This document shows positions 34,775 through 47,387 of a DNA stretch of 64,000 nucleotides, piece by piece. Location of the stretch: the NCBI RefSeq assembly GCF_000276665.1, contig NW_004955473.1, forward strand, positions 10,194,654 to 10,258,653. Direction: 5' to 3'. The notes below the pieces were generated by a model. It worked only from the letters and a program-made list of their open reading frames with translations, had not been told where the DNA came from and made no database searches. The DNA comes from Chinchilla lanigera. Taxonomy: Eukaryota; Chordata; Mammalia; Rodentia; Chinchillidae. Within the stretch, counting starts at the first letter, position 1. Every line of letters begins with the position of its first letter. The position numbers and the translations under genes are program-made.

Positions 34775-35809
34775 GTAAGTCTCCTGCAATCTCTATGTTT
34801 GCCTAGCAGATGAATTTTAAAAAGCAAGAATGAGGTAGCATGAAGAGACAAGGTATTGCCAGAAAGTGTGGAAAATGCAGATGCCAGAATTATAGCCCTA
34901 GACTGCAGGAATAGGAATAATGGTCAATGTGCTTCTTCCTCCTACTTGAAGAAACTTTTGAGCACTTCTTTGGAGAACCAGAAAATATTAACATTCCTGT
35001 ATTTGATGTCTTCTCTGTGTACATTGTTGTCACTGACGTGGCTGTCATTACTTCCCGGTGGTCAGGTGAGTAACTCACTCATTGATAGCCAACATCAGTC
35101 CTAACTTTAAAAGATCTATTCTGCTATAGGAGGCAGAGGTACTGCCAGATCCAAAAAGCTAAACTTCCTAAGTCCTTTAGGTCCAAATTTTTCAAGTGGT
35201 AGTTTCATAAAGAAGAAAATGAAGGTCTATTTATTCATGGCAAGATAAAGAAAGAAAAGAATTAGTTCTCTGGCTTTAAACACTCAACCCCATAATGATT
35301 AAAGCATTTTCTTATTCCATTTTAGGACTTTTTTATTCCATTCTAGGAATTTTTTCTTAAGAGTAAAACACATTAACACTTTTTGTAAGGGGTTCGTCTC
35401 TTTTGTTACTACATATCTTGAAGTTTACATAAAGATTACGGCTAAGTAGACTGTGGCTTCATCAGCTTATTTCTTGCCTTTCTGAGGCTGAGACACAATA
35501 TATCCTCTAGAGTTCAAGAAAAAGGAAGCATCTACCCCCACCCCATTAGAGAAAAATAAACCTGTTTTCTCTCTTCTGGGTAAATTGGTAGAGTTTTTTT
35601 TTTTTTTTTCTAATTAACTACGAAAGCTTTAATGCTGACATATATCTCTGGAAATTTAAGCTAAAAGTTTCTATATAGTCCAGAAGATTTTGATGTCATT
35701 TCAGGAACTATTTCATAAAATCATTTTTGCCTCAGGCATCTTTTCAGCAACCTCAAAAACAGTGACTGAAATAGCAGACACACTGATGAAGAAAATTGCA
35801 CGTTCAGAG

Positions 35810-36220
35810 TACTATTGAGGCGTGTCAGTTAATCTTAATTGTCAAATTGAATGGATTTAGAGACTCCCCAGTGACTGGGTCATGGAGGTACTCTACTCAT
35901 GAGTGGATTACTCCACTGATACTCATGGCTAAATGCACTATTAGGAGATGGAGCCCAATTGGAAAAGCGGAATGATTGGGGGTGTGTCCTTGGAGGGTAT
36001 TTCTTTACTGGCAATCTTCCCTTATGCTCTGATTCCTGAACACTGTCATGTGAGTAGCTGTGCTCCATCATGGCCTTCCACCAGGATGTTTGCTCCTTGG
36101 AGCCAGCCAAGCATGGACTGAAACCATGGGCCAAATGAACCGTTTTCTCCTTCAGATTGTGTATGTCTGGCACTTTGTCCCAACAAAGAGAAATCTGGAT
36201 AATACACAAGGCCCATCAAA
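35810..36220 (+). mobile_element. URR1-like (hAT-type) rodent repeat
   Basis: 'AGTTAATCTTAATTGTCAAATTGA' at the left, 'GGTGTGTCCTTGGAGGGTATTTC' in the middle and 'TGTCTGGCACTTTGTCCCAACAAAGAGAAA' at the right recall the rodent URR1 consensus. The family call is from memory. If right, it supports a rodent source. Confidence 0.5.
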
Positions 36221-38934
36221 CTACATGAGAAGCCTTGAGTTATTTTTAACACCTGTGTTCACTCTAGTATGGAAATTGGAATTTATAAGGGCATTCCTCA
36301 ACATTTTTCAGATTGTCATGTTTGATTTGGCATCGGCCCCCCTTTTCCCAAACTGAATTATTCCTTCACACCAAGCTGGGGAATTCTTCTAGTTCCAAGC
36401 CCCAATCCATTTTTCACATTAATTCATTCCAGTTTTAATACATTTCTTAATTATAATTGCAAACACTGTCATAAGGAAAAAAGCTGTTAAATCCCTTGAC
36501 TAATAAAAAATATACTGTTAAGACTTTATAAAGAAAGAAACACACCAGCAAGTGTAGAGAGGTATGAATCATAGCCTCCAACCATAATCAAGTGTCCTAA
36601 AACTCAGCATGCCACACCTCACAGGGGCTTGTGATTTCCAGTAATATATCTTTGGGCACCTACTTACTAGAAAATCAACAAGATGCTTATATGCCTGAAT
36701 TTGGGAAAGATTTATACAACAGTTTACATTTGTTCCAAAACCCTCTGGGTGTTTAGAATATCTACATGATGCCAGACATGAATGGGAGCACTGAGCAATT
36801 AATCCAACATCGGAGCATTTCAGTCATGCAGATGCTAGCTGTCAAACCGACGGAGATTGTGTCTTCCCTGAGCTCACGAAATTAACCCTGTGAAGCTTGT
36901 ATGCCTAATTCCTCAAAGGAAAAATAGCAAATTATCTACAAAAATAGTATGAAGAATCACCAGCTAAGTTTAGTCCTTTCCTTGGTCATTTAAATGTAAA
37001 TTTACCTAAGGGGGAACAATTGTCATTCAGTGATGAGATTCTCTCTTGGTCAAGAATCTTTAACAATTCACAAATTTGCATGTTAGTCCAAAGTACCTTA
37101 TGACCTTCAGCACAAAGTTATTTGAAGTATAAAGTAGAATAACTTGCACCTTAGTTGCAAAGTGGTTATCTCCATATAAAGAAAAATTAGTTTTCTGACA
37201 GTTTGAAGTATTTGCTAATGCCTCTATTCATTCTTACCCCATAACACGATTTTCTCTCATTGCCATAGATTTTCAGACACAGAGACATGTACACACCATG
37301 AACTCACACACCCAAGCTTTCTCACTTAGTCCAAATCCCCCGAGCTGGCTTTTCTGACCTAAGATTTTTTTTTTAAATTTTGCTTAACATTTTTGTTAGT
37401 CCCAGATTTCTTTGAGAGTCTATTTAAGGCAGTGGGCCCTCTTCCTGAATAAAAAAAAACAAATAGTCACTCAAAATTGCACACATTATTAAAGGAGTCA
37501 CATTTTTCCCTCCTTGGCCCCTCCCACTGCAACAACAGCATGTCCCTATAGCAAAGCCCTAGCACCGACTCTTGCTTAGGATCTCTTGCATTAAATTCGG
37601 CAAGAGAAACAATTCTCTCTTCTCTATTCCAATACTCCTGTAATTGGCTGTCTGAGAAATAAGCTGATTGGATACACATGATCATTTTGATCTAGCTGAT
37701 GGGTAACTCCTTCACTATTTGACTATATACTCAAGATCATCAAATTAATTTATGTCAGCATACACTATCTGTCATGTTTACCCAGAAATTAATGTAGTTC
37801 TTATTAGATTCACTTTTCAAAAAGCATCTATTCTGACCAGCAGCCTATGTGTGTATACTGAATCTTTCAAAGGCAATTGGTGGATTTATCTATTTGCTTT
37901 GTAACTTTTCCAGATGTAAACTTCCTGGGAAGAATATAAGATGATTTGAGAAGACCATGCTATCTTAAGAACTATAATGTTATTGAATTGTGCTGTGTTT
38001 AGAAAGAAACTTCATTTTGTACCAGTGTTGTTGTTATTGTTGTTGTTATTCAGATTAGCTAATTTAATTGCTCTCTGCTCCATGCACATTAGTCATTGGA
38101 TGTGGTTGAATCATCTGTCTCCTTGGAAACACAGACTAATATAGTGATTTTTATTGGTTTTCAAAATTGTGAATAGAAGAGCAATATTATTAGCAAGTTA
38201 TTATAGAAAACAGTAGAGAACCTTCTAGATCTTAACCTGCTATCATATTATGGATCATGTAATGTATTACTTTGTACTCTACTTCCTTATTTATAAAGTT
38301 GAATTCAAGTTTATATTCCATCATCCTCTTACATGCCTCATGCAGTTTAACTTTTTTTGAGATCCACAAAAGCGTAGCTCTCAGCCCAATATTTGATGAC
38401 ATTTGGAGAGGACACGAAGTTTTCCCTTAATGGATGCCTTTTTCTCCTTCCTTTTGTTGCAGATTTGGGCAACATTTAAAAATTCCAGATGCCCCTTGAC
38501 ATTTTAAAGATTAGAAGTCTGTAGATGTTTCCAATTTCAGCCCTCCCGATCCAGACTATCCCCAATTGAGCTTCTTTCATCTGACCTAAAAATAACTTCA
38601 TTTTCATTGGTTCCCAAGCATCTATTTTCTCTTGTTGGCCCACAATTGGCTGAACAAATAAAGGAAAGGCAGTGATGTCATTGTCTTTCGATGTCTGCCA
38701 ACAGACATATTATTTCTTGTTATTCAAGTCTATAGTACCCCTTTGCCTAATTTTCTACAGATTTTATCCAAAAATACACATCTCCATACTTCTTTTCAGT
38801 GGAAGAATGAGGTGAGATAATAAAGCTGAAAGATTTTTAAAAATATACTCTCTGAAGACTTTTAAAAATAGATTCTTATCAATGTAGGATAGTTTAGATC
38901 TTTGTTTTGCTAGGGATTTGCTCCACATGTGAAT

Positions 38935-38958
38935 ACACACACACACACACACACACAC
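38935..38958. repeat. (AC)n microsatellite
   Basis: Twelve AC units between GAAT and TTCATT. Confidence 0.95.
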
Positions 38959-40689
38959 TTCATTAACACTCAACATTGTACATATGTTTAAAGTAATATA
39001 GGTATGTGAGCTTAACATTAGAAAGATCCAGGAAGCTATCAGGTTCCCTATTATTTCCAGTGTATGCCTGACAGTATATCATCTCTTCTTCTTGCTATCC
39101 TTCAATAATGTGAACCTTAAATACATCTCAAGAAAGCTGACTGCATCTTTGGATGCTTCTGCTAAAAATCTTTCTTATATACAGCTTAAATCTACCTCTA
39201 GGAAACATCCACTTAATAGTGGCAAATGTTACCGTCTGAGGCAGCACAGAAATCACTTATCTCCTTTACTGGACAAACATTCACAAGTGAGAAGAAAGTT
39301 ATCATAAGTTCCTAAGCTTTTTCTTCTTTAGTTCAAGCATTCTCAAGTCCTTAAACTATTTCCCATCAATTATGATTGCTTCATTTTTCATTAATCATGA
39401 GCTCAGAGCCACTTTACAGTGTTCTTAAACTAACAGGGATAATTATATGAGTAATATAGGAGACATCATATCAAGTGCTTTGCAAGAATTCAAATGTGTA
39501 ATATCCTCCTGCTCCCCTCTCATCTCCTAATTTCACAGTTCTATTAGAAAACCCATTAAGTATAACTGGAAGTGATTTATTCATTATAAAAAGCCTTATG
39601 CTGCTATATTTTGGAATTCCGTTATTCTCAGGATATTTATTTTATCCTTCCCTTAAAATGAAAGAAAAGAAAATAAGAAGCTGGTAAATGCTTCTTAGTA
39701 CCTTGAGTAATTTGGACTCAACAAATGTCAATGTGACATGAAAATTTCTCTTGAGATTTTACTGTTTCTTTTCCAATGACTGGTTAATATTTCTTACACT
39801 ATTCTCAGGACTTGACTCCTGTCATGGACTGGAAATGAAATAGACCAAAAATAGCACCCATTTAGGGTCAGTTAACATGCTGAGGGGCAGTGGAACTTGT
39901 ATAGTACTCAGCTGAAAGAACAAATGGAACCAGGGCTTTGAGAGTTCTACAAATAGCTGACAAGTGGACATGAACCATATTCTTGTCAGCAGCACTAGAG
40001 CTACTACTACTAGCAACACTGCATGTAGATGAAATAGGTGGTCACTTCCTCCATTTGAGCTTATGTATAAGCAGTGACACTCAAAAGATCCATCTACCTC
40101 ACCCACTGGTTATCTTTGATGTCCAAAGTTTCAATGGTCATCCTCAGTGTCCAAAATTTCCATTCTAAAAAACTGTGTTGCTTTGAATTAAGTTATAATG
40201 TCTCTTACAGTCCCAACATAGGGATAGAAAGGCCCATTAAGCGAAAACCATCCATTAGTCTATGCACATGCATTCATTCATCAGATTGCTCCTCACAGAG
40301 ACTTCTCGCTGAAAGCAGGGCTCTAAAGCACAAAATGGTAAGTTGTGGTAAGGGTGAGGGACAGAGCCAGAGTACGGGGGAAGTTGGTCTTTGATATTCT
40401 TTGAGAGGGTAAGAAGCACTCAGAAGTCAGTGGTAGGCAAGAATGAGCACAGGGTTTGCAAAAGAAGAAGACCATGGAAAGACAAGCAGGGAAGGCATTT
40501 CTTCCTTTACCACCAAGTATACCTGGCCAAGAATAAGACAAGATGCCAAGGAGAGCATGAAGAATGAGTAAGATGTGGCTGCTATGACCAAGCAAGCCAT
40601 TGCAACTCCCATGATGCCAAGTCACTAGACAAAGGCTCCAACACTGACATAGTTCCAATTTCCCATTGCTCACCTCACAAAAACATAAA

Positions 40690-41015
40690 AATAATGAATA
40701 GTACATTATATTAAATGGAAGAGGCCAGGCAAAAAAGGGCAAATATTATATGATTCCATTTACTTGACAGATCCAAGATGAGCAAATCTGTAAAGATAGA
40801 AATCAGATCTTTAATTGCCTAGGACTAAGGGAAGGCTGAATGCGATGTGACTATTGCCAAACAGTACTAAATTTCTTCACAAGATAAAAACAGTGTTCTA
40901 GAATTGGATGACAGTAACAGTTACACAACTCGGAAGATATTGGGAACTGCTGAATATGTTTTGGAATGATGAATTTTGTGGTATAGAAATCACATGTCAA
41001 TAATTTTTTTAAGGA
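40690..41015 (+). mobile_element. Old L1M 3' UTR, sense
   Basis: 'TATTATATGATTCCATTTACTTGACAG', 'TCCAAGATGAGCAAATCTGTAAAGATAGAA', 'GTTCTAGAATTGGATGACAGT', 'TTACACAACTC' and 'TTGTGGTATAGAAATCACATGTCAAT' follow the L1M 3' UTR in order, with a short A-rich end. Confidence 0.8.
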
Positions 41016-42611
41016 AAAAGAAGAGTTGATGGCTCCTTTTCATCATTTAGATCCTGAGAAAATCAAAGATCAATCCACAGGTGCTATCATTAAGAGTATC
41101 TCTTGCTCTAAAAAGATTTGCAGTTACCCTCGTTCCTCCTCCTCACTCAGGGCAACCTCTAAATCAGTCAGTTGCCAAGTGCTTATGCCACTGATGGGCC
41201 CGAGCACTTGTGAGGAACTCACACATGGGCACCTCAGCATGCAGTCAGTTACTAGCTAGATAGCAAGCTGACTTTGGTGGTGGCTCAATCTTAAATCTTT
41301 AACTAAAAGTAATTCTGAGACAGAACAAGGTCATACACTGGAAATAAATTCCGTCATTTTCACTTCCTCCCTCTGAGATGTTAATGAAAGAAGCTGCTCT
41401 GCATAATATGGGACATCTTTCCAAATTCACAATGACATTATTGGCAGGATCAGAAGCAGCTGCAAGAAAATCAAGCCATCCCCCTTCCTACTCCTTGCCG
41501 TTGCCTAAGAATTTCAAAAGCCTTTGTAGCCACACAAATGGGTCTTTCTAGTATTTTCACAGCTAAGCTTCCTCCAGGAAAATCAACTGTGTTACAGTGA
41601 TGAGTGCCAGCCTCAAATACACTCACCCTATAATTTAGAGGCGCAAAAGCAAGCAAGTGTCTAAGAGACAAAGAAACTGAAAGAGGTGCAAATGCCTGAG
41701 GCCAGGTTTCTAATCAGAGCTCAGCATGCTTACTGGTTGACCTTGTGGCAGCCCACAGGATACCTACCCTTTTAAGATGAGCCAGGGAACAGAAAAGTCA
41801 GTGGATCCTGACCTGTGGCCCAACTAGTAAAATCCCAGAAAGGTTTTGTTTGTTTTTTTTTTTTTTTCAAAAGAGTTCAATCCATTTTAGCAGATGGTTC
41901 AAATGAAATAATTCTGTATCTTTTCTTCTTCCCTGACATTCCAAAGAGTAAGAATATTTTCTAGTTTAGAAAAAAGCTTTGTTATCTTTGTGTTTTCAAA
42001 ACGACACAGGGGCCAGATTTAAAATAATTTTAAAATTAAAATGACTGGATTTCACAGATGATTAAAATTCCAGGCAGATTCGACCCAAAGTCAGGTCGGT
42101 ACACAGATTGAGCTCCCGTGTGAGAAGCCTTGTACCATGTCCCAGTGTGAACTGCCTTAGGCAATACTCCTTGCCAAGGGGCTCACGGATCAGGGGCTGC
42201 CAAAATGTTCTGTTGTTTCTGGGCTGACTTCTGTTTCACCCACCCCAGTTGCCCCCTTGGAGCATAGATGGCTGGAAGATGCAAGGCTTTAATGGTTCAT
42301 ATAGGTGATGTTTTATTGAAGCTGTTTTAATGAGCAGTTTTGATGCCAGGGACAGTCTATCATAGTCTAAGAAGAAAACCTTCATACCTTCAACTTGTTG
42401 AGAAGCTTCTTAATATTGTTAAGGAATATGCACAATAGATATCCCTATCTTATCTCTGAGCTCAGATAAGTGGTTTAAGGTTAGGGTTAGAATGTCTGTC
42501 CAGCACAGGACTTGATAGCAAAACACAGCGATTTACCTTTTGATAGGGTGGTGGCTAAAACAGAATTTAGAACGATCAGATCATTTTCAGGGCCTGTTTC
42601 TTCAACTCCTA

Positions 42612-42755
42612 GCCCAGTGGTTCTTATGCTGAGTCTTATTCTGTATCAGAATCACCAGCTGAGTTTGTTAAAAATAAAATTCAAAGACCTCACTCTATAT
42701 TAGGATTCTGATTTAGCGATTAGGGAGAGCACCTGGAAACTGCACATGAGCAAGA
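42612..42755 (+). mobile_element. MER5-type hAT DNA transposon (non-autonomous)
   Basis: 'CCCAGTGGTTCTTATGCTGAG', 'TATCAGAATCACCAGCTGAG', 'GGATTCTGATTTAGC' is the MER5 order, beginning with its CAGTGGTTCT terminal repeat. It lies about 300 bp upstream of the TENM1 microexon. Confidence 0.75.
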
Positions 42756-43052
42756 ACTCGAGTGACTCTGATGAAGATGGTCTGGGCGGAACATTGTGAA
42801 AAACTTGCCTTGGAACTAGGCCTACCCATCAAGCAGACATACAACAACCTGTATACCATCTTAGGACAAGAAGCCTGGAGAGACCGGATTGACTTTGGTC
42901 GCATAGCTAACTAAGTGATCCCTGTGGATCTCCCTAATTGCAGCAAAGTGGGTTAGGAATTGGTATGTCTGGTTAGATTGGGTTTGTTGAACCATACTGA
43001 TGACTCTCTATTTGCTTTTACTTGCCACTCGTGGATACCTTGTGCACCCTAG

Positions 43053-43073
43053 AAACAGAGATACCAGACATAG
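43053..43073 (+). CDS. TENM1: TENM1 21-nt alternatively spliced microexon (propeller insert)
   Basis: These 21 bases sit between TGCACCCTAG and GTAAGC. Joined to the AG that ends the exon at 34774 and the C that starts the exon at 48257, they read R-N-R-D-T-R-H-S in frame with no stop. Skipping gives a single Ser at that point. TENM2/3/4 carry a homologous 7-residue insert (N-K-D-F-K-H-S type) at the same place between propeller repeats 1 and 2. In those paralogues the insert is alternatively spliced and alters trans-cellular binding. The acceptor tract is pyrimidine-poor, and a TGTGC lies 8-12 bp upstream, as expected for neuronal SRRM4-dependent microexons. Length, phase, both splice sites and the peptide agree. 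Use in RNA is inferred. Confidence 0.88.
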   Translation, partial: KQRYQT

Positions 43074-46000
43074 GTAAGCAAATCACACGGGATGCTGTTG
43101 ATGTCCCTTCTTGCCTAGGAGGTAACCTCCTAACGGTGTGCTTAACAGGGAAATGTTGCTTCTTAAATGAGGTTAAAGAAATAGTGTGAAAGTCAATTTG
43201 GAAATTATCATGCTGGTAAGTGTCTTCTAAAAGAAGCGGGCTGCCTCACTCCGTAGGAATTTTGCTGAAGGAGCAGCACATAAGGAAAAGAAAGCAAGTG
43301 GAAGCTGGCGGTTCAGTACTCCATGGGAAAGCAAAGCTGTAAGTCTCATCATATTTCCCTAAGGTGACTTCACAAATGAGTCCATAAGTTCAAAAGATTG
43401 GAGGTTTTCAAGTTGCAAGTAGAGAAGTGATACAGAAATCTTTCTACGTACAAAAGCACAGCTGACAAGTATATTAAGAGTGACAGTGATGACTTTCTTT
43501 AATAAAATATTTTCTTTTTTCTTTGGTGTTACCTCATGGTTTCTATTGCTTTTGGCCAAAAAGTTATAGTAGAAAAGTCCACACTGACCACTTACTGTTT
43601 ACCAGCACTACCACACATTGCTCTAAAATTAATCATAATGAGTATTTCTGTTCAATTTATAGATACATTACAGTTGTCAAAACTGCTCTAAACTCCTGAA
43701 ATTGAAAGGAGAATGTTAAATTTGTGCATTTCCAGATGGCAATTGTCATAAAAATGGCACCAATAGAGTTTTCAAATTTGGATTGCATTTAGGAGTTACC
43801 ACTTTCTAAATTCCAATGCACAAGATCACCCTTGTTACTTTGACATGACTGATTCCTTAAGCAAATTAAGGAAGTTGTCAAATTGCTTACTGATAAAGTG
43901 TTGCACAGTGTTAATCATAAGCATTAATTCTCCATTTAACAATATATGAGATTTTTAACTTGCATGCATGAAGTAGTCTTTGCTAACTTGAAGGGCACTG
44001 CTTGAATGTAAAACTTACCCAAAGGTGACAATAAGTCTAACACCCAAATTATCAAAAAAAGAAGAAAATTCACATATTTCAAATTGCAATATGCATTTAG
44101 ACACGAGGGATTAAAGTAGATTGGAATGTAGTACAGTGGTTTTTCTTTCTCAGGTGTGGCATGTTTTCAAAAAACAGAAAGAATTCAATTTCAAAAGAGC
44201 TGAAGTGCATTTGGGAAATAGCATGAAATGGCAAGAAATTACACACCAGTATAGGGGACGTTCCTAACTGTTGACTATCAAGAAAATAACATTAATCGGG
44301 TTTGAATTTGGTATGCTGGGCTATTCCATTTTCTAAAATCCAGTACACAGAGTTTGAGAACAAGATTGCTGAACAAAGTAAAGCATGTAACTCAAAAGGC
44401 AACAACACTGATTTTTTTCCACTTTCAGAAAAGGAGCATTCTGATAATATTCTGCACACACAGTCACATATGATCTAATCTAATCTTGGTAAGGCCCAGA
44501 CTTGTTAGTGACCCTAAGCAAGCCCCCTAGTGTACAGGTTCCCCCAGCTGAGATTTGAGAAGAATGCTAATTCTAACTTCCCTCACAGGCACATTGGAGA
44601 TATTCAATAATGAATGAATGTAATGCATTCCAAAGTACTTTTGTGTGGATAACATTTCTCTTGGAAAAATAGCCTATGGACTCTTCCTAAACAAAGCATG
44701 ATTAATCTGACTCTGTTGAAACTGCACAAGCTGGCTACAAAGAATTGCAGGGTTTTTTCCCGGTGGGGGGGGGGGTTGTAACCCCTTCCTTATTCTAGAA
44801 AGATCGAAACGCATTGGGGAAATTTTGTCATGAAGGTAAAAATTGAATGGAGCGTATAAAAACTTTCACTCCAACCCCTATGTAAAAAGTCTTTGCTACA
44901 GAGATGCCTTGTTTAGTAAAATTGCCAAATCAGTGCTGGAAGGTGTTGGGGCCCTATACCATTTACATACAGCAAATGGTACGGTGGTTCCAGGGTTGAA
45001 GAAATCTTATCTCAATGCAGGTAAGGAGAAAAAAAGCAAGTATTCTGATATGACCTTTTTTTTTAATGAAAACTGTAAACTGAGTCTCAATATAGTATTT
45101 TCTAGTCTCATCATCATTATTATCATTGACATGTATCAATAGGCTGAAAGGTTAAATACAATGAAGAACGTACCACTCTTAAAGGTATCTTTATTCTTTG
45201 AGCCACTGCCCTTCCATTTTACTTGGCTAGGTAGCCAAGGCCTGAAGTCTTGGGTGTCTTAGTTTCATGTCTATAGTCAGTTTAGTTCAGCAGTTACTCA
45301 ATACCAGTCCTGTTGGGCACTCTTATTTGGACCCAAAGACACGGAGAGAGTGATTATGTTTCCTTCCTGCTAAAAGCTCATAGTGTAGTGGAAGAGAGGA
45401 AAAGAATGAGGGAGGGATTAAGGGAGGGAGGGAGAGAGACTGATTTACATAAGTGTGTCCAGTTTATTTCACTTACAAGTCTGGTCTCAAGGGGGAGAGA
45501 GGGAGAGGAAGATGCTGCTTACACCCAGAACCCTGATCTTGGTTTATGATATGATTTTTCAATAAAAGGAACAACGGGTACTGGAGAAATGGTTGATTCT
45601 AGGATTGGGGCAAGGAATATACAAGATGACTCTGGATCATCTTATTAAGCTAGAAGGAAATACTGCCTCCGGAGATCAAGTTCAACCACATCGGTGATGT
45701 CATGTTGATAATTTGTACCCTTAATATGACTTGATCAAAATGGCACTTATTGGGCACATTCCAGTCAAGAGACAACTGAACAGTACTCCCCAAAACTGTT
45801 AAGGTCATCAGAACCAAGAAAAGTTTGAGAAATTATCACAGCCCAGAAGAGCCTAAGGACACAGGATGATTCACTGTAATTTAGTATCCTGGATTGAAGC
45901 ATAATTTCATTTCTTAGTTTTAATTTGTATTACTGTATGTTTGCAGTACATAATGTTAATCTTTTACATTCATAGTGGGGAGCTGCTATGTGTATATAAT

Positions 46001-46261
46001 ACATCTTAATTCTTTCTGCATCTCTTTCCCCTCCTCATTCTCTCCCCTCCCTCCATCCCTTGACTGCCTTACCATTTGCAGTAGACCTATGTCCTTGCTT
46101 CCTATTATCTATCTTTTATTTTGGGAAATAATTTTTAAAAAGCAATGTTAATACAATGTAATAAATACTGCTGTGTCACAAGTCCTTCCTCTCTACTCAT
46201 CTTTCTCCCTCTACTTCTTCTGTCATAATAGTAGGACTTATAACAGTCACGCCCTCTTTAT

Positions 46262-46375
46262 TTGCCTGCCCCACTAGACAGTGAGTTTCATGAAGAATGA
46301 AACTTTTATCTTGCACAAAAGCCTCTAGACCACAGCACAGATCTTGCGCACATTATAGGCACGTACTAAATGCTT
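46262..46375 (+). mobile_element. L2 3' end, sense
   Basis: 'CCCCACTAGACAGTGAGTTTCATGAAG' to 'ACATTATAGGCACGTACTAAATGC' is the L2 tail. Confidence 0.75.
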
Positions 46376-47211
46376 TTTAAAAATGTTAATAAACACCTAA
46401 TATAGAAATGATACCAAGGAAGGAGTTTAGGTAAAATATAATGAGGCCTTGAACTTCTGACATCAGAGATAAAGATAAGTGATCAGATTGGAGATGATTT
46501 TAAAAGGTGGAATTAAAAAAATAAAACATGTCATTTCACTGGATCTGAAGAAAGTTGGAAAGAAACAGTTGAAAAAGAACAGCTCCTGGTTTCTGTCTTA
46601 GGCAACTGTGTGCTAAGTGGAGCTCTATGCATTGAGCACATTAGAGAATAACAAGGAAGGTTGCTCTCCTCCAAGCTCTCATGGCTTATTGGACAGGATA
46701 CAGACACATAAACAAAGATATAATATGTAATCCCCTTATGCATGGTTCAATAACCCAATCTGGAGATTTGTGGAAGTCTTCCTTAAGGAAATGGAGCTTG
46801 ACTAAAGCCTCAAAAGGCATATGAGAAGGAATTAAGCAAAGAAGGGTTTGTCTGCCACACCACAGAACATTAAACGGCTTTTAATGATGACGGCCACATG
46901 ATCAAAATAGTCCTAGAGGTAGTAGATAAATGGGCTAAAGATTTCAAAATCATCTTCTATGTGCCAGTCTATAGAAAGTATTCCAGGCCAGAGCTGACGG
47001 AAGTTAGAACTGATGTAATGATAGAAGGACTGAACGAGGAAAATGATTGTGAAAGAGAGGTTACATATATAGTCAGGTGCATGTGAAAAAAAAGGAGGAC
47101 TCGGGATAATTTCCAGGTTTGGGGCTTGAATGATGTCAGTAGTACGTGAACCTTGGGTTCAAGCAAAATATCCATAAAACTAAAGTTATAGCAGCCATAA
47201 AAAATGAAATT

Positions 47212-47387
47212 AAGCCAGGTTCAGAGGCACAGGCCTGTAATCCTGGCACTGTGGGAGACTGAGGCAAAAGGATCACAAGTTCAAGCCCAGCCTGGGAAAC
47301 TTACCGACTTAGTGAGAGCCAATATCAATTTTAAAAAAAGTTTGGAGATGTAGCTCAGTGTGAAGATCATGAGTTCAAGCCTCAGTA
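47212..47387 (+). mobile_element. B1-ID dimeric SINE (B1-dID type), sense
   Basis: The left monomer is B1 (7SL-derived): AGGCCTGTAATCCTGGCACT, then GTTCAAGCCCAGCCTGGG. An A-rich linker follows (about 47330-47340). The right monomer is a shortened ID (GGAGATGTAGCTCAGTG, GAGTTCAAGCCTC) that ends in an AC repeat (47389-47410). Such dimers are known from squirrel, dormouse and guinea-pig type rodents. Confidence 0.85.

Larger units (their letters stand above)
34775..43052 (+). other. TENM1: TENM1 intron between the 34525 exon and the microexon, 8,278 bp
   Basis: Phase 2 intron. Contents: URR1-like DNA repeat (about 35810-36220), AC repeat (38935-38958), old sense L1 3' end (about 40690-41015) and MER5-type element (about 42612-42755). 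The sequence from 36230 to 40680 and from 41020 to 42600 looks unique. Open frames there on either strand are short and have no recognisable product. Confidence 0.87.

Noticed and set aside
40323..40742. 139-codon open frame on the - strand, with an overlapping hydrophobic 61-codon frame (40427-40612)
   Set aside because: It resembles no family I know, shows no splice sites or poly-A signature of a retrogene, and lies in an intron partly overlapping an old L1 3' UTR. Probably chance.
41026..41259. 77-codon open frame on the + strand just after an old L1 3' UTR
   Set aside because: No recognisable domain, no splice context and no relation to teneurin. Consistent with chance.
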